A stretch of 64,000 nucleotides of DNA from assembly GCF_008017835.1 (NCBI RefSeq), contig NZ_VRLT01000056.1, positions 1-64,000 on the forward strand, in the 5' to 3' direction. The notes under the pieces were generated by a model. That model ran no database searches, was not told the DNA's origin, and worked only from the letters and a program-made list of their open reading frames with translations. Below are positions 44,491-53,172 of the stretch, piece by piece. The first letter of the stretch is position 1, and the number at the start of each line of letters is the position of its first letter. Position numbers and translations under genes: made by a program. This DNA comes from Mesonia sp. HuA40. GTDB lineage: Bacteria > Bacteroidota > Bacteroidia > Flavobacteriales > Flavobacteriaceae.

Positions 44491-44973
44491 ATGTCTAAAT
44501 TTAAAAAGAAAAAGAGCGGAGATTTACCAGCGATATCTACAGCATCTTTGCCCGATATTGTTTTTATGTTGCTTTTCTTCTTTATGGTGGCAACAGTTAT
44601 GCGTCAAAATACACTTATGGTAGAAAATAGACTGCCGTTTGCTGACCAAACTGAGAAACTAGAAAAGAAAGATTTGGTAATGTATATTTATGCTGGTAAA
44701 CCTAGTGAACGTTACCAGAAACAATTTGGTAAAGAAGCCCGGATACAGTTGAATGATAAATTTGCTGATGTTAACGATATACAACAGTTTATTATCGAGG
44801 AGCGTGAGTCTAAACGTGAAGAGCTACAAGGTTTATTAACAACTTCTCTAAAAATAGATTCAGAAACAGGAATGGGCCTAGTATCTGATATTAAATATGA
44901 GTTGAGAAAAGCAGAGGCTTATCGCGTAAATTACACCACTAAGAATGGTGAAGCTATAAAAAATATGCAATAA
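44491..44973 (+). CDS. ExbD/TolR family protein (second copy)
   Basis: A 160-residue ExbD-like protein. The N-terminal helix STASLPDIVFMLLFFFMVAT carries the conserved Asp in LPDIVFMLLFF. The periplasmic domain lacks the Cys pair of the first copy. Two different ExbD-type subunits with one ExbB are common in Bacteroidota and may form a heteromeric complex. It lies 19 bp after the first copy. The operon ends at the hairpin near 45001-45030. Confidence 0.9.
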   Translation: MSKFKKKKSGDLPAISTASLPDIVFMLLFFFMVATVMRQNTLMVENRLPFADQTEKLEKKDLVMYIYAGKPSERYQKQFGKEARIQLNDKFADVNDIQQFIIEERESKREELQGLLTTSLKIDSETGMGLVSDIKYELRKAEAYRVNYTTKNGEAIKNMQ

Positions 44974-44998
44974 TTTTTGTTGTTGTTTTAACCAGCTT

Positions 44999-45031
44999 AA
45001 AAGACCGCTTTATTTTAAAAAGCGGTCTTTT
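44999..45031 (+). terminator. Intrinsic terminator of the exb operon
   Basis: Inverted repeat AAAAGACCGCTT / AAGCGGTCTTTT with a T-run after the right arm. It lies 26 bp after the second exbD and 19 bp before the next start codon, so the barrel protein gene may have its own promoter or depend on read-through. Confidence 0.82.
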
Positions 45032-45049
45032 TTTAATTAAATTAAGTCT

Positions 45050-45745
45050 ATGAAGACATACCTTGTTTTATTATTAGTTTTTCTTGGTTCTATTTCATCT
45101 TCAAGAGGCCAAAATGTTGTGCGTGTAACAGATAGTACTAGTATAGACAGTCTATACCGAGAAGATCAATTTTATGCAGGTCTCGGTTTTAACCTGTTAC
45201 TAAATAGGCCCAAAGGGATTCGACAGTCTGGCTTTTCGGGTGGTCTAAACTTTGGGTTTATTCGCGATATGCCTATTAATAAACGAAGAAACGTCGCTTT
45301 GGGTGTGGGCTTGGGCTGGTCGGCGAATTCTTACGGATTTAATTTGTTGATCGATGAAAGCCAACCCAATCCTGTTTATACCAAATTAGAGCGTTATAAA
45401 AGCAATAGACTTAGTTTATACCTTATAGAAATGCCCTTAGAATTTAGATGGCGCACTTCGACTCCTACGAGCTACAAATTTTGGAGAATATATGGTGGTT
45501 TACGCCTCGGTTATATTCATTATTCTAAAATAAAAAGTGAGTATGAAGACATTCGTCTGGCACAATATAACCTAGATGAGCTCGAACGACTACGATATGG
45601 CCTTACGTTTACATTTGGGTATAATACTTTTAATTTTTCGGTTTATTATAGTTTGAATAGTCTGTTTAATGGTACTTTGCAAGACACCAATGCTCCCGTT
45701 AGATTGAATCCGATTAAGGTGGGACTTACTTTTTATATTCTTTAA
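45050..45745 (+). CDS. Outer-membrane beta-barrel protein (porin/PorT-like family)
   Basis: A 231-residue protein with a signal peptide ending SSRGQ. The mature part has alternating hydrophobic strands separated by charged turns (FYAGLGFNLLLNRP, GGLNFGFIRDMPIN, NVALGVGLGWSANSYGFNLLI, RLSLYLIEMPLEFRWRT, YGGLRLGYIHYSKI, YGLTFTFGYNTFNFSVYYSL) and a C-terminal aromatic-hydrophobic strand LTFYIL typical of outer-membrane barrels. It resembles the PorT-like family, some of whose members act in type IX secretion. I cannot confirm that it is PorT itself. Confidence 0.75.
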   Translation: MKTYLVLLLVFLGSISSSRGQNVVRVTDSTSIDSLYREDQFYAGLGFNLLLNRPKGIRQSGFSGGLNFGFIRDMPINKRRNVALGVGLGWSANSYGFNLLIDESQPNPVYTKLERYKSNRLSLYLIEMPLEFRWRTSTPTSYKFWRIYGGLRLGYIHYSKIKSEYEDIRLAQYNLDELERLRYGLTFTFGYNTFNFSVYYSLNSLFNGTLQDTNAPVRLNPIKVGLTFYIL

Positions 45746-46348
45746 TTATGTATAAAAGAATAAAAGTGAATAAGGAGCTAAACCCGATAAAACGCCCCAA
45801 AGTAATTCGTTTACGGTGTGCGCTTTTAGATATAGCCTAGCTGTAGCGACTAATCCTGTTAGAGCAATACAAATGCCGATAAACCAGTAAAACGATGTCT
45901 GGTATAAAAAAGAAATACTTATAATGAATCCTACCAGCAAGCTACTTGCCATTAAGTGTAAGCTCGCTTTTATTTTAAGATAACATAGGCATAGCGCTAT
46001 AAAACAAGCGTATATCCAATTTGAGAAGTAAAAATATAATTCGGATTGGGAAATATCTCCTAAAACAAAATTTTTGATGCTCATAAATATAAGTATGTAT
46101 AACATCAAAGGTATTTTTCGTTCTGTGTAGGTTTTTAAGTGAACGCTACTGATTATTTTAAGGTTTTTGAGTAGAAAAAAAATACAAATGGGAATAAAAA
46201 TACTCAATACCGAAATACCTAGCAGTTTAGCCTTTACAATAGCTTCTGGTAAAAACCTGGGAGTCACCAAAAAATAAATTACACTACCTAAAAAGGGTAA
46301 CCATAAAGGATGAAAAAGAGCACTTATAAATTTAAAAAAGAACTTCAA
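45746..46348 (-). CDS. PAP2-like polytopic membrane protein
   Basis: A 200-residue protein with about six transmembrane helices. The C-terminal segment TARLYLKAHTVNELLWGVLSG resembles the last motif of PAP2 phosphatases (His in a HT..E..xG context), but the classic KX6RP and PSGH motifs are not evident, so the enzyme may be degenerate or not a phosphatase. It is adjacent, stop to stop with no gap, to the plus-strand barrel gene, and follows rpoN by 2 bp in a minus-strand operon. Confidence 0.7.
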   Translation of the reverse strand: MKFFFKFISALFHPLWLPFLGSVIYFLVTPRFLPEAIVKAKLLGISVLSIFIPICIFFLLKNLKIISSVHLKTYTERKIPLMLYILIFMSIKNFVLGDISQSELYFYFSNWIYACFIALCLCYLKIKASLHLMASSLLVGFIISISFLYQTSFYWFIGICIALTGLVATARLYLKAHTVNELLWGVLSGLAPYSLLFFYT

Positions 46349-46350
46349 GA

Positions 46351-47808
46351 TTAAATTTCTTTGCGTAATCTTGCTACAGGAATATCTAATTGTTCTCTGT
46401 ATTTTGCTACAGTTCTTCTAGCAATAGGATAGCCTTTATCTTTTAATATTTTAGCTAATTTCTCATCGGTTAAAGGCTTTTTCTTGTCTTCTTTTTCAAT
46501 GGTAATTTGTAGAATCTTTTTTATCTCTAGCGTAGAAACCTCTTCACCTTCTGAATTTGTCATAGATTCAGAAAAGAATTCTTTAATCAATTTTGTACCG
46601 TAGGGCGTGTCAACATATTTTGAATTTGCCACCCGACTAACAGTAGAAACATCCATGCCAATCTTATCGGCAATGTCTTTTAAAATCATTGGTTTTAAGT
46701 CTCTCTCGTCTCCAGTCATAAAATATTCGTACTGGTGATGCATAATAGCATTCATCGTTACAAATAGCGTTTCTTGACGTTGCCTAATAGCCTCAATAAA
46801 CCATTTTGCGGCATCTAATTTTTGTTTAATAAACATGACCGCATCTTTCTGCTTTTTTGTTTTTTTGTCGGTTTCTTTATAGCCCTTTAGCATATTACTA
46901 TACTCTCTAGACACGTGCATGGTGGGCGCGTTCCTGCCGTTTAAGCTAAGTTGTAACTCACCATCTTTGATTTTGATTGTAAAATCGGGTACAACGTGCT
47001 CTACAATTCGATTATTCCCAGCATAGGAGCCTCCCGGTTTAGGGTTTAAATGAGAAATTTCATCAATAACATCCCTTAACTCATCTTCACTAATTGAAAA
47101 CTTAGACAGAAGTTTCTGATAATGTCTTTTGCTAAATTGCTCAAAAGCTTCCTCAATTATTTTTATAGATAAAGCAGTACTTTGGGTTGGGGTTTTTCTT
47201 TTTAATTGTATTAATAAACATTCTTGTAAGCTACGTGCTCCTACGCCAGCAGGATCTAGTTTATGTACTATCTGAAAGATTTTTTCAACTGTTTCTTCAT
47301 CGGTATAAATATTTTGAGTAAAAGCTAAATCGTCTACAATCTCGATTGTCTCCCGTCTAATGTAGCCGCTTTCATCTACGCTGCCTACCAAAAATTCTGC
47401 TATTTGCTTTTCTTCTTCACTCAATCTAAAACTTTGCAATTGAGTTTTAAGATACTGCGAAAAAGATACCCCAGAAGCATAAGGGATGGTTTTCTCATCA
47501 TCATCCTTACTATAGTTGTTGGCTTGAGTACGATAATCTGGAATTTCATCATCACTCAAATACTCATCTACATCAATTTCCGAATCTGTTTCTATAATTT
47601 CTGAATCGCTTTCTACTTCTTCATTTTTAAATTCATCATCAAAATTATCCTGATCCTCTTTTCCACTATCTAAAGCAGGATTGTCTTCTAATTCCTGTTT
47701 TACCCTTTGCTCAAAAGCTTGAGTAGGAAGTTGAATCAATTTCATGAGCTGGATCTGTTGTGGAGATAGCTTTTGAGATAATTTTAAATTTAATTGCTGC
47801 TTTAGCAT
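46351..47808 (-). CDS. rpoN: RNA polymerase sigma-54 factor
   Basis: A 485-residue RpoN. Region I (LKQQLNLKLSQKLSPQQIQLMKLIQLPTQAF in pieces) binds enhancer ATPases. A very acidic region II spans about 50-115 (DQDNFDDEFKNEEVESDSEIIE and similar). The core-binding domain and HTH (LKDIADKIGMDVSTVSRVANSKYV) follow, and the RpoN box ARRTVAKYREQL lies close to the C-terminus. It directs transcription from -24/-12 promoters with activator ATPases, none of which is encoded here. A -7 box TATTTTTG (minus strand 47841-47834) is 25 nt upstream. Confidence 0.96.
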   Translation of the reverse strand: MLKQQLNLKLSQKLSPQQIQLMKLIQLPTQAFEQRVKQELEDNPALDSGKEDQDNFDDEFKNEEVESDSEIIETDSEIDVDEYLSDDEIPDYRTQANNYSKDDDEKTIPYASGVSFSQYLKTQLQSFRLSEEEKQIAEFLVGSVDESGYIRRETIEIVDDLAFTQNIYTDEETVEKIFQIVHKLDPAGVGARSLQECLLIQLKRKTPTQSTALSIKIIEEAFEQFSKRHYQKLLSKFSISEDELRDVIDEISHLNPKPGGSYAGNNRIVEHVVPDFTIKIKDGELQLSLNGRNAPTMHVSREYSNMLKGYKETDKKTKKQKDAVMFIKQKLDAAKWFIEAIRQRQETLFVTMNAIMHHQYEYFMTGDERDLKPMILKDIADKIGMDVSTVSRVANSKYVDTPYGTKLIKEFFSESMTNSEGEEVSTLEIKKILQITIEKEDKKKPLTDEKLAKILKDKGYPIARRTVAKYREQLDIPVARLRKEI

Positions 47809-47833
47809 AGTGAAAAATTAATATAGATTAATA

Positions 47834-47841
47834 CAAAAATA
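47834..47841 (-). promoter_or_regulatory. rpoN -7 promoter box TATTTTTG
   Basis: A perfect TAnnTTTG match on the minus strand lies 25 nt before the rpoN ATG (47808). No -33 TTTG is at standard spacing. Confidence 0.45.
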
Positions 47842-47895
47842 ATGAATTATTTAACAGATCTAGCACTAAAATTATGTTAAGCTTAGTTTTTGAGA

Positions 47896-48774
47896 TTAAT
47901 TTGGCACGTTACATCTATTTATGAATTGGCGAAATCGTTTAGGTAAAACCCCTTCAATATTTAATTTACTATTTGTAATAGGGTGCGTAAATCTTAATCC
48001 GAATGAACATAACATCAATCCGTTTTTATGATTATCTTGTTGACATCCATAAGTTTTATCGCCAAGTATAGGGAAGTTTTGTCTAGAAAGATGTATTCTT
48101 AATTGATGAGTTCTACCTGTAATAGGGTTTAACTGTAAAAGACTGTAGATCTGTTCATTTTTTTGGAGTATTTGTTTTCTTAAAATTTCTGTTCGAGCCG
48201 ATTTAGATTCTATTGCGTCAAATGAGCAAAGGCCCTTATAATATTGGCCAGTAACAATGGCTTGATAAGTTTTAAAAATTTGTTTTCGTTCAAATGCTAC
48301 AGAAAGTACCTGCTGCGCTTTTTTGGTTTTTGCTATTAGTAGCAATCCGCTTGTAGGGTTGTCTAGGCGATGAACGGGTTGCGGCCAAGGGAGTGCATCT
48401 TTTTGCTGCGATTTAACCAAGTTATGGGGCAAAGCATTCTCAATGGTTTTAAAATAATTGCCATTGGTAGGATAACCCGCAGGCTTTTGAATTACAGCAA
48501 GGTAATCATCTTCAAAAGACACATGAAAATCTAACTTGAAAATTTTTTTTGATTCTTCAAATTCTTTAAATAGCTCTAACATCATCCCCTCTTCGATAAA
48601 ATCGGCGGTGCTCGCTACCTTACCGTTGATATGAATTAGACCTTTCTTTATTGCTTTTTTCGCGGCACTTCGGCTATAAAGATATTCAAATGCTTCTGCC
48701 GCATATTCTTGTATTCTATATGAATTGATCAAAGCTGGAACCTTATGTTTCTCTAAACTAATTTTCTTATTCAT
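47896..48774 (-). CDS. RluA family pseudouridine synthase
   Basis: A 292-residue RNA pseudouridine synthase. The N-terminal S4-like RNA-binding domain (YSRSAAKKAIKKGLIHINGKVASTADF) precedes the catalytic domain with the RluA motif HRLDNPTSGLLLIAKT, whose Asp is the nucleophile, and GRTHQLRIHLSRQNFPILGDKTYG. The target uridine in rRNA or tRNA cannot be determined. It lies 87 bp upstream of rpoN on the same strand, probably in a separate unit since rpoN has its own -7 box. Confidence 0.92.
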   Translation of the reverse strand: MNKKISLEKHKVPALINSYRIQEYAAEAFEYLYSRSAAKKAIKKGLIHINGKVASTADFIEEGMMLELFKEFEESKKIFKLDFHVSFEDDYLAVIQKPAGYPTNGNYFKTIENALPHNLVKSQQKDALPWPQPVHRLDNPTSGLLLIAKTKKAQQVLSVAFERKQIFKTYQAIVTGQYYKGLCSFDAIESKSARTEILRKQILQKNEQIYSLLQLNPITGRTHQLRIHLSRQNFPILGDKTYGCQQDNHKNGLMLCSFGLRFTHPITNSKLNIEGVLPKRFRQFINRCNVPN

Positions 48775-48871
48775 TGATAGCTGTACTCTTTTTCTTTACA
48801 GATTTAATTTTCTTAATTTATTTTACTATTAAAAAAATAAATATCCACGAGATTGAATCCGTAAAGTAATT

Positions 48872-51800
48872 CTAAAAATAAGCCCTTAGCTGAACGTTTC
48901 CTGTATGAATGGCTGCATTGTTAGGACTCTTTCTTCCTTGATAGTTTAAATTTAAGTCAAGGTAATTGGTGATTTTTTTTTGCGCGAGTAATTTCCAAGT
49001 ATAATTGGTTTTAGGTTGTAAACCAGATAGCATTTGATACCCAACGGGGCTAAAAGCATCACCTTTAAATTCATTATAGATATAATTGAATTCTGTAGAA
49101 ATACTATAGATCTGACTCTTTGCCCATTGCAAAGATAAGCCTAATCGCTGTTTTTGTAGTGTTTCTAGATTATTAATGATGTTTTCTTGTATGTCTAGCT
49201 CATAAAACAATTCAAATCGTTTATTTTGATCTAAAAGATAGGTCACTTTAGGGAAAATACGCAGGCTATTGATGTTGAAATTACGTGAAGGGAAGTTTTG
49301 ATAGCTATTTTCATTTTTTGAAAGCTGCTGTTCTAAGCCCAACAACCAAACCGAGGCAATTCGGTGCAGATAATTTATTTGGTGACTTCTAATTTTGCCT
49401 TCTTGAACTCCTGTTATTAGAAAATTTTTGTTTTTGGCGTTTAAATAAGTGTAGGTGGTAGAGTGCTTTTGCTTACCCCGCTTATAAAAAAGACTGTTTC
49501 TAAAGTTGATATTGGCTCCTAATTCTTCTTGATCTTGTTGAAAAGGATTTAGGTTAAACTTGCCCGACGCTCTTCGAATTTTACGCTCTAGTAAATAACT
49601 GGTTTGATTATAAAAGTGATGCCAAAAGGCTGCTTTTTTCTGCTGATTTAATCGGGAGCCATCCAGAGTTAATACTTGACTAATTTTATTTTGATTGGTT
49701 TTAATAAAGATTTGATTTGGTAATAAAACCCGGACGTACTTCCCTTCGTTAGGAAAAGGGCTTATTTCAAACTCATCTAATTCTTGGGTGCCATTTTGAT
49801 TGTAGTCAATCCAAATAAATTGCCCTTCTCCCGTATTAACTTCTACGTAAGTAAATTCCTGTTGCGCTAAGGTCCCGCTGTTGGTCTGGTAAAGCGTGTT
49901 GCTTTGTATAAACCGGTTAGCAAAATTTTGCCTGTACCTTATTTGGGCATTCAAAGAATTTTCAGCCGGAATGCTATTGGTATATTTTAATTTTCTGTAA
50001 TTGGCAAAGAAGCTTAGTTGACTGTTTTCTTTTTTTAATACATTACCTTTTATGTAATAATTGTACGCGGTATTTACGTGGGTTAGACGGTTATTTCTAA
50101 TGCTATCATTAGTACGCAGTTTAAAACCAACTTCGGTAAAAACTCCCGTACTGTCGCCAACACCCAAATATATTGTACCGCTTTTAAAGGCTTGCGAGTT
50201 TAAGGCTAAATCGTCACTTATTTTATTTTGCTCTTTCAAGTGTTCTGTGGCTATTCGAGTACCTGTATACCATTTGTTAAGTTGTAAATTTAAATCTAAA
50301 TAAGCTTTTAAAAACTTGGTTTTCTCATATTGAGATTGACTGTTTAAATAGCTAGCATTTCCTGTTATATTAAAGCGATTAAATCGATTTTGCGTAGAAA
50401 AAACATGGCGGTTACCCGAATAGTTATTCTTGTAATTAAGATGTTCAAACCAATATTCTGTTTGATGAGAAGTGGAGTCAATGTACTTAAATCCGCTGCG
50501 ATTAAAAATTTGATTTCCTTTTTGATTTTCTAAATTCCAATCTCTATCGAATTCAATAGCATAAATACGTTCAATAGGAGAGAAGGTATTTTCAATATAA
50601 GTAAGATCTTGTTGTATAAAAAATTGCGCTTTATTTGCGAAAGTTTTAAGCAGTTGCTTGCCTTCTCCTTTTAAAGCCAAACCAGTATTGTTTTGATCAT
50701 CTATAGAAGAAAATAAATTTAAATCTCTTTTACTGGCGGCAAATTCAATATTCATGGCTGTTTGCTTATCACTGTATTGAGCTTTGGTCATTGCCACCTG
50801 TAACCTCTCGGGTGCATATAAACGTATTATGGGTGCGAAGTTACCTTGTTTTATACCATTTACTGGAGCCACATAGGTGTAAATTTTGCTTATAGCCGAA
50901 TTACTTGCAAGAATGTAATCGCCCTGGTTGGGACCTACAAGTGTGAACTTAACTTGAAATAATTCTTCCTCTGGATCATTAGAATACACAAAAACTTCTT
51001 GACCGTTTACTTGGGTTTTGGTGTACAGCACTTTGTTTTCAGAAAAATTGCTTTCTTGGGCACTGGCAATAAACATCTTTTCTTGATTATCGCCTGCTTG
51101 TGCTAATTGATCTACCTGCTCTTGATTAAGATTTTGTTGAAGAGGCTGGTTTTTTAAATCGGTTTCGTGGTAAACGAATCCGCTTATTCGCCATTTTTCA
51201 TCTTGAAAATCACCGCCAGCAGTGGCTATAATACGGCTGTAATTTTGCTCGGTATATTGAAACTCCACACGAATTCTCATCTCTGATGTGATAGGGAATG
51301 TGGGATTAAAAATTATTTCTCCAGCGGTATAATCAATAATATAATCTTCATTTTCTCCACGTGAAAGGAGATTGCCATTTACAAACACGCGTTCGCTTCC
51401 CGATATGATTAAAACAAATATTTCGTTATTGGGTCCAGTTAATTTGTACGGTCCTTGGTTACCTTCCTGCGCAATAAATTCATTTTGAGTGTATACCCCT
51501 TGCACAAGAGCAGCCGAAGCATGCGTTCTAATTTGGTAATCGTCACCTGAACTCAAATTGGCTTGAAGGTTTATGCCTTGTACCTTTTTTCTATAAGCGG
51601 CAAAAAAGCTCTGGTTTTCTACCAAATCTACATCACCAGCCCTTACCTTCCAATTTTTACTTTCTAGTTCAATAAAAATTTGATCAAATTCACTTAAGGT
51701 TTGAGCATAACCCTGCTGCTGTAGCGGAATATTAGCATCTTGTAGTGAAGCCCTTAGACTCACTCCGGGAGCAATTTCTCCAACTATTTGTAAATCAAGT

Positions 51801-52273
51801 TCAGAATTTAGTACCGCGCTTTGATTGGTGCCTACCGTAATCCCTCGAGAAATGCTTCCGGTGGTCGATAAACCTTCGAAAGGATTATAATTTTTAGGAT
51901 CAGAAGGACTTTCTAAACTATAGGGTATGGCATTTTTAGGGTTTGAATTGACAATAATTACAGGATCAAACTGCTGGTACTTTCTCGTTAAAAAATCGGG
52001 GTATTTTTTATAACTGATATAAATGCTGTCATTGTTTTTCTGGTAAATAGGCGAGAAATAAATCCGCGCCAAGCGAAAGTCAACCCGGTATAGTGAAGTG
52101 TCAATAGCTTGTTGTTGATCATCTAGCACTTGAAACCTATAGGGGTTTATACTTACGCTATCTATCTGTATGCTATCTTGTAATTTGAGTTTTTTTAACT
52201 GTATACCATTCTCAACCTGACCTCTAGTCAAAAAAGAAAGAAAAAGAAAGAGAAAGGTAAGCCGTGATTTCAT
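48872..52273 (-). CDS. Large predicted outer-membrane/envelope protein, uncharacterised
   Basis: An 1133-residue protein with a signal peptide (residues 1-18, ending FLTRGQ). The N-terminal 130 residues are beta-rich (RFQVLDDQQQAIDTSLYRVDF). A conserved-looking block follows: FEGLSTTGSISRGITVGTNQ, SELDLQIVGEIAPGVSLRASLQDANIP, FIELESKNWKVRAGDVDL, RVFVNGNLLSRGENEDYIIDY, TAGEIIFNPTFPITSEMRI. The C-terminal 500 residues alternate long aromatic strands and polar turns and end RAYF, consistent with a large outer-membrane barrel. It is typical of conserved Flavobacteriia proteins with no assigned role. It is monocistronic. Confidence 0.75.
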   Translation of the reverse strand: MKSRLTFLFLFLSFLTRGQVENGIQLKKLKLQDSIQIDSVSINPYRFQVLDDQQQAIDTSLYRVDFRLARIYFSPIYQKNNDSIYISYKKYPDFLTRKYQQFDPVIIVNSNPKNAIPYSLESPSDPKNYNPFEGLSTTGSISRGITVGTNQSAVLNSELDLQIVGEIAPGVSLRASLQDANIPLQQQGYAQTLSEFDQIFIELESKNWKVRAGDVDLVENQSFFAAYRKKVQGINLQANLSSGDDYQIRTHASAALVQGVYTQNEFIAQEGNQGPYKLTGPNNEIFVLIISGSERVFVNGNLLSRGENEDYIIDYTAGEIIFNPTFPITSEMRIRVEFQYTEQNYSRIIATAGGDFQDEKWRISGFVYHETDLKNQPLQQNLNQEQVDQLAQAGDNQEKMFIASAQESNFSENKVLYTKTQVNGQEVFVYSNDPEEELFQVKFTLVGPNQGDYILASNSAISKIYTYVAPVNGIKQGNFAPIIRLYAPERLQVAMTKAQYSDKQTAMNIEFAASKRDLNLFSSIDDQNNTGLALKGEGKQLLKTFANKAQFFIQQDLTYIENTFSPIERIYAIEFDRDWNLENQKGNQIFNRSGFKYIDSTSHQTEYWFEHLNYKNNYSGNRHVFSTQNRFNRFNITGNASYLNSQSQYEKTKFLKAYLDLNLQLNKWYTGTRIATEHLKEQNKISDDLALNSQAFKSGTIYLGVGDSTGVFTEVGFKLRTNDSIRNNRLTHVNTAYNYYIKGNVLKKENSQLSFFANYRKLKYTNSIPAENSLNAQIRYRQNFANRFIQSNTLYQTNSGTLAQQEFTYVEVNTGEGQFIWIDYNQNGTQELDEFEISPFPNEGKYVRVLLPNQIFIKTNQNKISQVLTLDGSRLNQQKKAAFWHHFYNQTSYLLERKIRRASGKFNLNPFQQDQEELGANINFRNSLFYKRGKQKHSTTYTYLNAKNKNFLITGVQEGKIRSHQINYLHRIASVWLLGLEQQLSKNENSYQNFPSRNFNINSLRIFPKVTYLLDQNKRFELFYELDIQENIINNLETLQKQRLGLSLQWAKSQIYSISTEFNYIYNEFKGDAFSPVGYQMLSGLQPKTNYTWKLLAQKKITNYLDLNLNYQGRKSPNNAAIHTGNVQLRAYF

Positions 52274-52333
52274 CTATATATAAAACTCAGTTTAGCATTC
52301 AATTATTACAATTGGCGTAAAAAAATACTACGG

Positions 52334-52341
52334 CAAAATTA
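52334..52341 (-). promoter_or_regulatory. -7 box TAATTTTG of the large envelope protein gene
   Basis: A perfect TAnnTTTG match on the minus strand lies about 60 nt before the ATG at 52273. It is partly interleaved with the divergent xth promoter. Confidence 0.45.
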
Positions 52342-52361
52342 GTAAGATGAACCTAATAAAT

Positions 52362-52391
52362 TTGATTAGCTGGCGGGTATTTCTATTTTTG
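52362..52391 (+). promoter_or_regulatory. xth promoter (Bacteroidota -33/-7 type)
   Basis: TTG (52362-52364, preceded by T), exactly 19 bp, then TATTTTTG (52384-52391), followed by ATG 52406 after 14 nt. Full consensus match. Confidence 0.75.
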
Positions 52392-52405
52392 TAAAAACTA
52401 TAAGA

Positions 52406-53170
52406 ATGGTACTACTTTCTTACAATGTAAATGGTATACGCGCCGCTTTGCGTAAAAATTTAACCGATTGGCTTGCCAACACACAAGCAGATGTGGTTTG
52501 TTTTCAAGAAATAAAAGCCACGGCAGATCAATTTGATGATACTGTTTTTAAAGAATTGGGTTATGAATATTGTTATTGGTACCCGGCTCAAAAAAAAGGG
52601 TATAGTGGGGTAGGAATCATTAGTAAAAAGAAGCCCTTAAACGTAGCTTACGGTACAGGTATTGATTATATGGATGCTGAAGGAAGAAACTTACGCGTAG
52701 ATTTTGAAAAATTTTCTGTTATGAGTCTCTACCTTCCCTCTGGTACCAATATAGCGCGACTAGAGCATAAATTAGGCTACATGGACGATTTTTACACTTA
52801 CGTGGATCAATTAAAACAAGAAATACCCAATTTGATAATATCGGGAGATTATAATATTTGCCACGAGCCTGTTGATATTCACGATCCGGTACGTTTAAAA
52901 AAGGTATCAGGATTTTTACCTGTAGAAAGGGAGTGGTTGTCAAAGTTTTTGAATAACGGAATGATAGACTCGTTTAGGTATTTGCATCCAGAACGAGAGG
53001 AGTATTCTTGGTGGAGTTATAGAGCCAATGCAAGAGCTAATAATAAGGGGTGGCGTTTAGATTATCATCTAGTAAGTGAGCCACTGCAACAAAATATTAA
53101 GCGTGCCGTTATATTACCAGAAGCCAAACACAGCGATCATTGTCCAGTTTTGGTTGAAATAGATAAATAA
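52406..53170 (+). CDS. xth: Exodeoxyribonuclease III
   Basis: A 254-residue ExoIII/AP endonuclease of the EEP family for base-excision repair. Motifs are SYNVNGIRAA (5-14), FQEIKATADQ with Glu35, LYLPSGTN, GDYNICHEPVDIHDP, WWSYRANARANNKGWRLDYHLVS and the C-terminal HSDHCPVLVEI with the catalytic His. It is cytoplasmic. It has its own consensus promoter and is followed 2 bp later by an OmpA lipoprotein gene, so the two are cotranscribed. Confidence 0.95.
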   Translation: MVLLSYNVNGIRAALRKNLTDWLANTQADVVCFQEIKATADQFDDTVFKELGYEYCYWYPAQKKGYSGVGIISKKKPLNVAYGTGIDYMDAEGRNLRVDFEKFSVMSLYLPSGTNIARLEHKLGYMDDFYTYVDQLKQEIPNLIISGDYNICHEPVDIHDPVRLKKVSGFLPVEREWLSKFLNNGMIDSFRYLHPEREEYSWWSYRANARANNKGWRLDYHLVSEPLQQNIKRAVILPEAKHSDHCPVLVEIDK

Positions 53171-53172
53171 TT

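Noticed and set aside
47896-47925. TGGCACG stretch as a sigma-54 -24 element near rpoN
   Set aside because: No GC/TTGC element lies at -12 spacing, and the stretch falls within the pseudouridine synthase 3' end on the wrong strand context.
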